Assembly (NCBI GenBank): GCA_052387095.1
Contig: JBQTJN010000018.1
Coordinates: 22,045-86,044 of the forward strand
Reading direction: 5' to 3'
Source of the DNA: JBQTJN01 sp052387095
GTDB taxonomy: Bacteria; Pseudomonadota; Alphaproteobacteria; Micavibrionales; Micavibrionaceae
Length of the DNA: 64,000 nt
A program made the position numbers and the translations under genes. The first letter of the stretch is position 1, and each line of letters opens with the position of its first letter. The notes beneath the pieces are model-generated. The model saw only the letters and a program-made list of their open reading frames with translations, ran no database searches and had not been told where the DNA came from. Shown in pieces: positions 40,411-46,601 of this stretch.

Positions 40411-40782
40411 TTATTTCTTTTTAACTTCTTTGCTATCTTCTAATGCTAACTTCAAACGCCTCTTAATCAGTTCCACATCTTTCGGCGGGGTCTTTATTCC
40501 GCTTTTAGATTTCTTCTGGAAGCAATGCAGGACATAAATTTTATCCTTCAGCTTCGCTATATAGACAGCTCTGTAAGTATTGCCGTCGTGGTTCTCCTTC
40601 AGTTCATAAACTCCGCTTAACTCTTTTCCCTTCATTGACTTGGCCGAGCGCGGCATTTCCCCAAACTGGACTTGATGAAGCTCGAACCCAAAAGTTTGCT
40701 TAACTGCATCGGGGAAGGCTTTCAGGTCTGCCAGTGACGAGCCAACCCAGTCTATTAGCTTTTCTTTTGGCCTTTTATCCAT
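40411..40782 (-). CDS. HigB/Gp49-like (DUF891, RelE superfamily) toxin
   Basis: About 123 residues, starting MDKRPKEKLIDWVGSSLADLKAFPDAVKQTFGFELHQVQFGE as the family start, then GVYELKENHDGNTYRAVYIAKLKDKIYVLHCFQKKSKSGIKTP, the RelE-type mRNase core with a basic C-terminus. Such toxins cut mRNA on the ribosome. The ATG at 40782 is the family start; an upstream start at 40797 adds five residues. The pair sits between a tRNA-Thr remnant and the intact tRNA-Thr gene. Confidence 0.85.
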   Translation of the reverse strand: MDKRPKEKLIDWVGSSLADLKAFPDAVKQTFGFELHQVQFGEMPRSAKSMKGKELSGVYELKENHDGNTYRAVYIAKLKDKIYVLHCFQKKSKSGIKTPPKDVELIKRRLKLALEDSKEVKKK

Positions 40783-40789
40783 AGCTATA

Positions 40790-40842
40790 TATAGCAAATC
40801 TACTATACCTTGTAAAGGTAAAAATATAGTAAATTTACTATA
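40790..40842 (-). promoter_or_regulatory. two 18-bp palindromic operators of the toxin-antitoxin pair
   Basis: TATAGTAAATTTACTATA at 40825-40842 is a perfect palindrome. TATAGCAAATCTACTATA at 40790-40807 is the same sequence with two changes. Their centres are 35 bases apart, directly upstream of the toxin start on the minus strand. This is the layout expected for cooperative autorepression by a HigA dimer. Confidence 0.7.
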
Positions 40843-40957
40843 ACCAAGATAATGCTCTGTAAATCTAAATAACCTCTATGAAGCGGATTTATCTAAAGAA
40901 AAAAGGGGTGACAGCCTATAAAATATATTGTAGTTTTCCATCGATTTTAAGAAATAT

Positions 40958-41248
40958 GCTGCCGTAGCTCAGTGGTAGAGCACTCCCTTGGTATATTTTG
41001 CCTGCCTAATTAGGAAACTATTAGGATTAAACCGCTCAAAGTCGGGGAAACCTCCAAGTCTTAAATGACTCATGGCAATCCCGAGCCAAGCCCTGCAAAG
41101 GGAAGGTGTAGAGACTAGACGGGTGGTATCTAAGGCCGAAAGGCTAGGATAAAGGGATAGTCCAGCCCACAAACACATGTACGTGGCGGTGAAAACCGTA
41201 GTGGGATGAAGGGAGAGGTCGAGAGTTCAATCCTCTCTGGCAGCACCA
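40958..41248 (+). tRNA. tRNA-Thr (anticodon GGT) split by a group I intron
   Basis: Exons 40958-40992 and 41209-41248 join to a complete cloverleaf: acceptor GCTGCCG/TGGCAGC (one G-T pair), D arm GCTC/GAGC, anticodon arm CTCCC-TTGGTAA-GGGAG with anticodon GGT, variable loop AGGTC, T arm GAGAG-TTCAATC-CTCTC, discriminator A and an encoded CCA. Without removal of the 216-base intron the anticodon loop cannot form. The intron lies between nucleotides 36 and 37, directly 3' of the anticodon. Confidence 0.93.
40993..41208 (+). ncRNA. group I self-splicing intron in tRNA-Thr
   Basis: The 216-base insert has the group I core elements in order: P-like GTCGGGGAAA (41041-41050), Q AATCCCGAGCCAAG (41077-41090), R GTAGAGACTAGACGGG (41108-41123) and S AAGGGATAGTCC (41152-41163). 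GACTA in R pairs with TAGTC in S to form P7, the guanosine-binding site. CCTAAT and ATTAGG near the 5' end can form P2, GCC-GAAA-GGC forms a P8-like hairpin, and the 5' exon ends in U and the intron in G, as required. No protein is encoded. It resembles the compact IC-type introns of bacterial tRNA genes. Confidence 0.93.
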
Positions 41249-41398
41249 TTTCAATCTTGAAATCCACTGATTGCCGGAGTTTGCCGCAAGGTCAGGGCGA
41301 TATTTTGGCATTATTCTTTATCCAGCATGGAACTTAAACGTCCCAAGATCATTAGATTTATGATTTTTATCAAACATTTCACAAACAGGAGACGTTCT

Positions 41399-41473
41399 AT
41401 GAATCAGATTATCTATCTTGTGGGGCTCGTTGTGGTCGTCCTCGCTGTATTGTCCTTTGTCGGCATTCATTAA
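41399..41473 (+). CDS. 24-aa single-span membrane peptide
   Basis: The frame reads MNQIIYLVGLVVVVLAVLSFVGIH, an almost entirely hydrophobic single membrane helix. It is preceded by AGGAG at a good distance, and its stop overlaps a second ribosome binding site (TAAGGAGG) that serves the next gene, so the two are very likely one operon. Small peptides of this sort occur beside similar membrane proteins in rhizobia. Confidence 0.65.
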   Translation: MNQIIYLVGLVVVVLAVLSFVGIH

Positions 41474-41484
41474 GGAGGTTTGGT

Positions 41485-42087
41485 ATGAGCACAGAATATA
41501 TCAACGAACAGGGCAGAATATCCTATGTGGATGTTCCTGCCATATTGGGGGGCACCGTTCTGGCGCTTGCCATCTCTATTATACTCTCCAAGTTCGGTTC
41601 TGCAATCGGCCTTGCGATCTCGATTGATCACAACTGGACAGGTGACACGGCGCTGGCCGGCGTTATTGCAACGGGCATCTGGATTTTATGGATTCAGTTT
41701 CTGGCATCGCTAACCGGCGGTTATCTGAGCGGACGGATGCGCAGACCAGTCTCGGGCTCTGCGGTGCATGAACGCGAGATCCGCGATGGTGCGCACGGGC
41801 TGATGGTCTGGGCACTCTCGACTGTTGCGGTTGCAATAGGCGCGTCCCTTGTTACCGCTGTGGCGGCGTTCGTTCCATCATCCAACCCTGAAGAAGCTGC
41901 TGCGCTTTTGACGCAGACACCGGAAATGGTGGATATGACGCGTAACACCGCGATCATATTCGCCTTCGCAACGGCGGCCATATCTTTGGTTTCGGCTGTT
42001 GTTTCATGGTGGGCCGCCACACTGGGCGGTGAGCACAGAGATAACGCTGTCGATCACAGCGGCTACGTGTCATTTCGCAAAAGATAA
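41485..42087 (+). CDS. four-helix membrane protein, PhnA-like/YrzE-like family
   Basis: A 200-residue integral membrane protein with hydrophobic segments at about residues 18-45, 57-80, 105-128 and 153-178, and a conserved GGYLSGRMRRPV...EREIRDGAHGLMVWAL block. Similar proteins are often labelled 'PhnA-like', without functional support. A strong ribosome binding site (AAGGAGG) lies 11 bases upstream. A terminator follows at 42103. The function is unknown. Confidence 0.7.
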   Translation: MSTEYINEQGRISYVDVPAILGGTVLALAISIILSKFGSAIGLAISIDHNWTGDTALAGVIATGIWILWIQFLASLTGGYLSGRMRRPVSGSAVHEREIRDGAHGLMVWALSTVAVAIGASLVTAVAAFVPSSNPEEAAALLTQTPEMVDMTRNTAIIFAFATAAISLVSAVVSWWAATLGGEHRDNAVDHSGYVSFRKR

Positions 42088-42102
42088 TTTAAGAAGCTTA
42101 TA

Positions 42103-42129
42103 AAAGGGCGGCGCGGGCCGCCCTTTTTC
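42103..42129 (+). terminator. rho-independent terminator
   Basis: AAAGGGCGGC-GCG-GGCCGCCCTTTTTC: a long GC-rich stem followed by a run of five T. It ends the two-gene membrane operon. Confidence 0.85.
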
Positions 42130-42160
42130 TATGCCCGGCAGAACGAACCTGGAATTTTTT

Positions 42161-43090
42161 TTAAGGCTTCTCGGGAATTTCCCGGCTGATACGCCCTCTA
42201 TAATCATCCGGCATGGGCTCATAATCGCCGGGCGTATATGCGCCGTCGCTTCTGTAGCTCCGGCATGTCGGCAGATCTTTGAGGAACTCCGGCCATTTAT
42301 CGACCCAGCCTTCCTCATGCCCAGCCTCCTGTACAAACATGTATTTTACGCAACTATTCTCGCCGAGCGCCTGCAGGTAACTCTGAACCACCGAAGGCGG
42401 CACGACATCATCCTGCCCGCCCGCCCAGTGCGCCTGCGGCATCTGCGAAAGGCTGCTTGCCAGAGCCACCGGGTTGCCGCCATATAATTGAATGCCGTGA
42501 TGGCGCGCATAAACATCGGTGTCGAGATTCCCCGCCACGGTGCGTAAAGAAAGAACATCCGGCCGCTGTGCCGCCAGCAATGTGGCGATCGTGCCGCCGC
42601 CGTCAAAGCCGACCAGGTTGAAACCTTCAATGTCCCAGCGCTTCTTGATTTCATCGAGCGCGAGATTATAGGACTCGATCACTTCCGGCGCGAAACGCTT
42701 GCCCTTCCAGTAGGCATCATTGCACGGGCGCCCGCCATCATGAATATTCACGTACTGGCACGGCCGTGCGATCCACACCACGTTATCGGCAAGATCACGC
42801 GTCGCAAGATGCAGCGCCACCGGGTTGCGCGGCGTCGGGTCTTTTGCTTCCTGGAATAATTCCTCCGCTGTAAATCCATCGCCCTCGATATAAACCTGCG
42901 CCGTGGCAAAACGCGTATGCATGCGCTCTGCCACGCGCAAATCGAAGGCGCCGGCGGGCAGGTCGCGCTTGACCAGGAAAGCCGGGAAGGACAGGCGGCT
43001 CGCGACTTCCTCGCGCATATAGGGTTTTGAACCTGTACACGCGGCGAGTAGCAGAACGGCGGCCAGTATAAATTTTGAGTAAAATTTCAT
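42161..43090 (-). CDS. alpha/beta-hydrolase-type lipoprotein with Asp at the nucleophile position
   Basis: After a lipoprotein signal (VLLLAAC, Cys 18) the protein has an alpha/beta-hydrolase layout: a nucleophile elbow FNLVGFDGGGTIATLLA at about residues 158-173, GGQDDVVPPSVVQSYL for the acid, and VQEAGHEEGW for the histidine. The elbow reads G-F-D-G-G, so Asp 163 stands where lipases and esterases have Ser. Enzymes with Asp there include dehalogenases and epoxide hydrolases, but overall resemblance to these is not evident. The ATG at 43090 fits the signal peptide. Function is unknown. Confidence 0.7.
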   Translation of the reverse strand: MKFYSKFILAAVLLLAACTGSKPYMREEVASRLSFPAFLVKRDLPAGAFDLRVAERMHTRFATAQVYIEGDGFTAEELFQEAKDPTPRNPVALHLATRDLADNVVWIARPCQYVNIHDGGRPCNDAYWKGKRFAPEVIESYNLALDEIKKRWDIEGFNLVGFDGGGTIATLLAAQRPDVLSLRTVAGNLDTDVYARHHGIQLYGGNPVALASSLSQMPQAHWAGGQDDVVPPSVVQSYLQALGENSCVKYMFVQEAGHEEGWVDKWPEFLKDLPTCRSYRSDGAYTPGDYEPMPDDYRGRISREIPEKP

Positions 43091-43114
43091 CGCGATCCTG
43101 TCCTCATTATTGCT

Positions 43115-43205
43115 TTCCCCGCGAAAGCGGGGATCTTTTATAATACATCGCATCCTGACGAAAGTCAGGATCCATTTTATGCGATCCCCAATCAAGTTTG
43201 GGATG
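43115..43205. repeat. cluster of three small hairpins
   Basis: Three palindromes follow one another: TCCCCGCGAAAGCGGGGA (43115-43132), ATCCTGACGAAAGTCAGGAT (about 43151-43170) and ATCCCCAATCAAGTTTGGGAT (about 43183-43203). They fill the gap between two lipoprotein genes on the minus strand. The first shares its CGAAAG loop and C/G-rich arms with the element inside xthA. Confidence 0.65.
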
Positions 43206-43215
43206 CAAAAACTGA

Positions 43216-43845
43216 CTATAAATTTATACCACGAAGCTCTTCCGGCTTCCAGCCCGCACGCCAGGTCGGCAGATCGACGATATCCGCATCCGCCCCATTG
43301 TTCCGAAACCAGGAATCCACCACGTAATAATCACCCGTCTTGTCTTCGCGGATCATCGCGCTCTGGTGCGGCCAGTTCCCGGCATGCACCAGCGGCAACC
43401 GCACCACCGCGCCCAGCACGGTGTGGAATTTCAAAACACCGGCCTGATCGAGCATATATAAATAGGTCGTAGTATTGGTGCTCTCATCAACGCAGTCGAG
43501 CTGGTCATGGCCCGTCTCGCGGAACGTGCCCATCACGTCATGCTCGGTTCCGTCCTTCGGCCCGATAATGCGCTCCAGCAATCCCACCGCCTTGGCGATC
43601 TTGGTACGCTCGGCTTCCGGTGTTTTCGATTTCTTGCGGAAAATATTTTTCACGCTGCCCCATTCCTTGTCGCTCAGCGAAACCGGGGTGACGATCTGGC
43701 AGCCATAGCCGTGGCAGTGCGGCACGGCGTCGAGTGTCGCTAGCTTGATGCGCCGCTCAGCCAGGTAATCCGGCGCCGATTTCTGGGAAACCGCGCCGCA
43801 CGCGGTCAGCAGCAATATTACAACAAGCAGGCAAGTGCGCTTCAT
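43216..43845 (-). CDS. lipoprotein with possible transglutaminase-like (papain-fold) domain
   Basis: About 209 residues with a lipoprotein signal (MKRTCLLVVILLLTAC). The mature part contains HDQLDCVDESTNTTTYLYML, then LVHAGNWPHQSAMI and DYYVVDSWFRNNG, which gives a Cys, a His and an Asp in the order and spacing of a papain/transglutaminase-like triad. The ATG at 43845 overlaps the xthA stop by four bases. Substrate and role are unknown; the catalytic reading is inference from motif order. Confidence 0.6.
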   Translation of the reverse strand: MKRTCLLVVILLLTACGAVSQKSAPDYLAERRIKLATLDAVPHCHGYGCQIVTPVSLSDKEWGSVKNIFRKKSKTPEAERTKIAKAVGLLERIIGPKDGTEHDVMGTFRETGHDQLDCVDESTNTTTYLYMLDQAGVLKFHTVLGAVVRLPLVHAGNWPHQSAMIREDKTGDYYVVDSWFRNNGADADIVDLPTWRAGWKPEELRGINL

Positions 43846-44639
43846 GCGGCAATCTCCAGTATGACCGGTGTGTGGTCGGATGATTTGTCCCATCCGCGCG
43901 GTTCCCTGTCAATTGTACACCCCACAGCGCGGTCGGTCAGTTCGGGCGAGAGCAGGAAATGATCGATGCGAAGGCCTTTATTATTCGGCCATGACAGCGC
44001 AAAATAATCCCAGAACGTATATTCCTGATCGTTCGCGTTCCAGATGCGGAAAGCATCCGTAAGTCCAAGATTCAAAAGCCTTCTAAACGCGGCCCGGGTT
44101 TCGATACGATACAGCGCGTCATTCGCCCACAGGGGCGGATCGTAGCAATCTTTGCCTTCCGGGATGACGTTGAAATCCCCGCCAATGAGAAACGGGATAT
44201 TCTGCGCCCGCAAACCCTTCAGTCGCGCGAACAGCTTCTCCATCCAGCCCAGCTTGTAATCGAATTTGACACTGAAAGTGTCATCCCGGCGAAAGCCGGG
44301 ATCTGGTTGGGATTCTGAAAAAACTGGGTTGCCATTCGGCAGGTAAATATTAATGACCCGCAGGCCCGCAATATCCGTTTCCAGGTACCGCGCATGTTCA
44401 TCTTCGAGATGGTTGAGAATGACCTGGGCCGGTTCCCTGGAAATAATCGCAACGCCGTTATAGGCTTTCTGCGGCAGGCTGACCGTGTGATAGCCCAGCG
44501 CCTCGAAATCGGCCGCCGGGAATTCGAGGCCTTTCAGTTCCTGCAACATAAGCACGTCCGGCGTCCGGGACTTGAGGAAATCCAGCACATGCTCCCGCCG
44601 CATTTTGATCGAATTGACGTTCCAGGTGACGATTTTCAT
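43842..44639 (-). CDS. xthA: exodeoxyribonuclease III (XthA) with in-frame palindromic insertion
   Basis: The protein has the AP-endonuclease family motifs: ATWNVNSIKMR-type start (MKIVTWNVNSIKMR), LMLQELKG with the metal-binding Glu, YLPNGNP, IGGDFNVIPEG, LTDAFR and SDHTPVI at the end. It repairs abasic sites and degrades DNA from 3' ends. Between YLPNGNP and KFDYKLGWMEKL, which are adjacent in ordinary family members, there are about 18 extra residues (106-123, VFSESQPDPGFRRDDTFS) encoded by a palindromic element. The reading frame is kept, so the enzyme may still be active with a surface loop. Confidence 0.92.
   Translation of the reverse strand: MKIVTWNVNSIKMRREHVLDFLKSRTPDVLMLQELKGLEFPAADFEALGYHTVSLPQKAYNGVAIISREPAQVILNHLEDEHARYLETDIAGLRVINIYLPNGNPVFSESQPDPGFRRDDTFSVKFDYKLGWMEKLFARLKGLRAQNIPFLIGGDFNVIPEGKDCYDPPLWANDALYRIETRAAFRRLLNLGLTDAFRIWNANDQEYTFWDYFALSWPNNKGLRIDHFLLSPELTDRAVGCTIDREPRGWDKSSDHTPVILEIAA
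44271..44324. repeat. palindromic element inside the xthA coding region
   Basis: It contains a perfect 8-bp hairpin, ATCCCGGCGAAAGCCGGGAT, at 44283-44302. The core is the reverse complement of the hairpin at 9576-9595 and close to those at 43115 and 63346. Its length (54 bases as defined by the extra residues) is a multiple of three, and it is translated as part of exonuclease III. Confidence 0.8.
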
Positions 44640-44687
44640 GAGCGCATTATGGAGGAAGATCTATAATAATAAAAGCGGGTCACAAAA

Positions 44688-44715
44688 AAAGCCCTCCGTA
44701 CCCGGAGGGCTTTTT
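44688..44715 (-). terminator. rho-independent terminator, works on both strands
   Basis: AGCCCTCCGGGTACGGAGGGCT with a perfect nine-base stem, followed on the minus strand by seven T residues and flanked by A residues on the other side. It ends the small gene at 44731-44865. Confidence 0.85.
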
Positions 44716-44730
44716 GAAAGCAAAATTTGG

Positions 44731-44865
44731 TTATTTCTTCTGATTGCTGTCGTCGCGTTTTTCGTTTTGATCGCCGGCAGGATTTTTCTTTTGACGGTTG
44801 GCATCTTCCTGACCTGGTTGGTTATTCTTGTTCTGTCCAGGATTTTGGTTTGCTTGATTAGGCAT
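44731..44865 (-). CDS. 44-aa Asn/Gln/Lys-rich disordered protein
   Basis: The frame starts MPNQANQNPGQNKNNQ and ends in DDSNQKK. It contains no hydrophobic residues to speak of, so it should be disordered. A strong ribosome binding site (AAAAGGAGATATACA) precedes the ATG, and a perfect terminator follows 15 bases after the stop, so the gene forms its own transcription unit. Small hydrophilic proteins with such composition are often stress-induced, but no family is recognised. Confidence 0.7.
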   Translation of the reverse strand: MPNQANQNPGQNKNNQPGQEDANRQKKNPAGDQNEKRDDSNQKK

Positions 44866-44914
44866 TGTATATCTCCTTTTCTACGTTGAGTATTATAAAC
44901 ACATGAAGACCCGC

Positions 44915-44952
44915 AAAGTTCCCGGAATATTAAAGTTCCCGGAATATTAAAG
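44915..44952. repeat. 17-bp tandem duplication
   Basis: AAAGTTCCCGGAATATT occurs twice head to tail and is followed by the first four bases of a third copy. It lies in the 140-base gap (44866-45005) between the small gene and erpA, upstream of the small gene's start on the minus strand. Confidence 0.85.
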
Positions 44953-45005
44953 ATGGCCAATCGAGCTATATGTAATGTTATAATCTTGAAGTTATAAAGA
45001 GTTTA

Positions 45006-45323
45006 TTAAACCGCAAAACTTGTCCCGCAGCCGCAGCCCGATGTTGCATTCGGGTTTTTAAGTGTGAATTCGCTCCCGATCAGCCCCTCTTCATAGGACA
45101 GGACCGACCCTTCCAGGTAGGGCAGGGAAACTTCATCCGTCACCAGCGCATCCGCAAAAACGAGATCATTGGCATCGGTGGAGTCTGTGAGTTCCATCTT
45201 GTACTGAAATCCCGAGCAGCCTCCGCCCTCGACGGTGACGCGCAGCATCAGCTCCGGCCGCCCTTGCGAGCTGCGGAGCTCCTCAATGCGCTTGTGCGCG
45301 CCTGCATCAATGTTTATCGTCAT
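45006..45323 (-). CDS. erpA: iron-sulfur cluster carrier ErpA (A-type)
   Basis: About 105 residues with the three conserved cysteines of A-type carriers: VEGGGCSGFQYKMEL and the C-terminal SGCGCGTSF. It receives Fe-S clusters and passes them to apoproteins. The ATG at 45323 (MTINIDAGAHKRIEELR) fits family length; a start two codons upstream is possible. It is divergent from dgt, the common alphaproteobacterial arrangement. Confidence 0.9.
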   Translation of the reverse strand: MTINIDAGAHKRIEELRSSQGRPELMLRVTVEGGGCSGFQYKMELTDSTDANDLVFADALVTDEVSLPYLEGSVLSYEEGLIGSEFTLKNPNATSGCGCGTSFAV

Positions 45324-45358
45324 GAGCATGTTATATAGGAATTCGGGGCATAAATTCA

Positions 45359-46555
45359 ATGAGTGAAGAAGCCTATAATTATTGCGCTCTCCCTTTAGCC
45401 GCCTATGCCTGCCGCCCGGACCAGAGCCGCGGCCGCGTCTATGCCGAAGAAGAAAGCCGCCACCGCACAGGTTTCCAGCGCGACCGCGACCGCATCATTC
45501 ACGCCAGCGCCTTCCGCCGGCTCAAATATAAAACGCAGGTCTTTGTCTATCATGAGGGCGATCATTACCGCACGCGTCTCACCCATACATTGGAAGTTGC
45601 TCAGGTCACACGCACGCTCGCCCGCGCGCTCATGATCAACGAGGATCTCGCTGAGACTATAGCGCTCGCCCATGATCTCGGTCACACCCCCTTCGCCCAT
45701 GTCGGCGAGATTTACCTCGCCAAATGCATGGAGCCCTATGGCGGCTTCGATCACAATGACCAGTCTCTGCGTGTGCTCACCACGCTGGAACGGCGCTATC
45801 CGAAATGGAATGGCCTCAACCTGACATGGGAAACGCTGGAAGGCGTCGCGAAACATAACGGCCCGATTAAGGGCCCGCCGCATGTCGCTATTCGTGCCCT
45901 GCAGAACCAGATTGATCTTCAACTCGATAGCTACGCCTCCCTTGAAGCGCAAGTCGCCGCGCTCTCCGACGACATCGCCTACAATAACCACGATGTCGAG
46001 GATGGCCTGCGCGCCGGGCTTTTCACGATGAAGGAGTTGGATGATTTGTCCCTGCTCGGGGAATCCGTCCGCAATGTCCGCGCCAAATACGGCGATGACC
46101 TGGAAGAACGTTATCTGGTCAGCGAAACTGTCCGCGATATGATCGGCGCGATGGTGGAGGACGTGCTGACCGAAACCAGGCGCGTGCTCCGGGAGCTCAA
46201 ACCGGCCTCGTCCGACGACATCCGCATGGCCGGCTACCAGCTGGTGTCCTTCTCCCCTGATATGAAGCACAAGGTCGATGAGCTCCGCGATTTCCTCTAT
46301 GAAAGAATGTACCGCTCCCCGTCCGTCAAGCGCATCTGGCTCAAGGTCGAGCGCATCGTGGGCGACTTATTCACAGCCTTCTGTAATGACCCGGAATTGC
46401 TGCCCCGCACGTGGCAGGCAAGGGCCGAAGAAGAGGGAATTACGGACAAATCGGCCCTCGCCCGGGTGGTAGCCGACTATATAGCCGGGATGACCGACCG
46501 TTTTGCCTTGCGGGAACATGAGCGGATGTTTGATCTTTACGGGGATCTTCGCTAA
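45359..46555 (+). CDS. dgt: dGTP triphosphohydrolase-like HD protein
   Basis: The 398-residue protein has RDRDRIIHASAFRRLKYKTQVFV, TRLTHTLEVAQVTRTLARAL, then the HD motif ALAHDLGHTPFAH and FDHNDQSLRVLTTLE, plus AALSDDIAYNNHDVEDGLRAG. These match the deoxyguanosinetriphosphate triphosphohydrolase-like family, which removes triphosphate from dNTPs. In many alphaproteobacteria argS comes next; here the SPOR gene follows directly. Confidence 0.93.
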   Translation: MSEEAYNYCALPLAAYACRPDQSRGRVYAEEESRHRTGFQRDRDRIIHASAFRRLKYKTQVFVYHEGDHYRTRLTHTLEVAQVTRTLARALMINEDLAETIALAHDLGHTPFAHVGEIYLAKCMEPYGGFDHNDQSLRVLTTLERRYPKWNGLNLTWETLEGVAKHNGPIKGPPHVAIRALQNQIDLQLDSYASLEAQVAALSDDIAYNNHDVEDGLRAGLFTMKELDDLSLLGESVRNVRAKYGDDLEERYLVSETVRDMIGAMVEDVLTETRRVLRELKPASSDDIRMAGYQLVSFSPDMKHKVDELRDFLYERMYRSPSVKRIWLKVERIVGDLFTAFCNDPELLPRTWQARAEEEGITDKSALARVVADYIAGMTDRFALREHERMFDLYGDLR

Positions 46556-46601
46556 GATTTACGTCAATTTCGTAACTGATTCGGATGAGAGTAGCACCCC
46601 C

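Noticed and set aside
43842..44639. Sequencing error or frameshift as the cause of the extra residues in XthA
   Set aside because: The frame is intact on both sides, the insert length is a multiple of three, and it contains a perfect hairpin seen elsewhere in the window.
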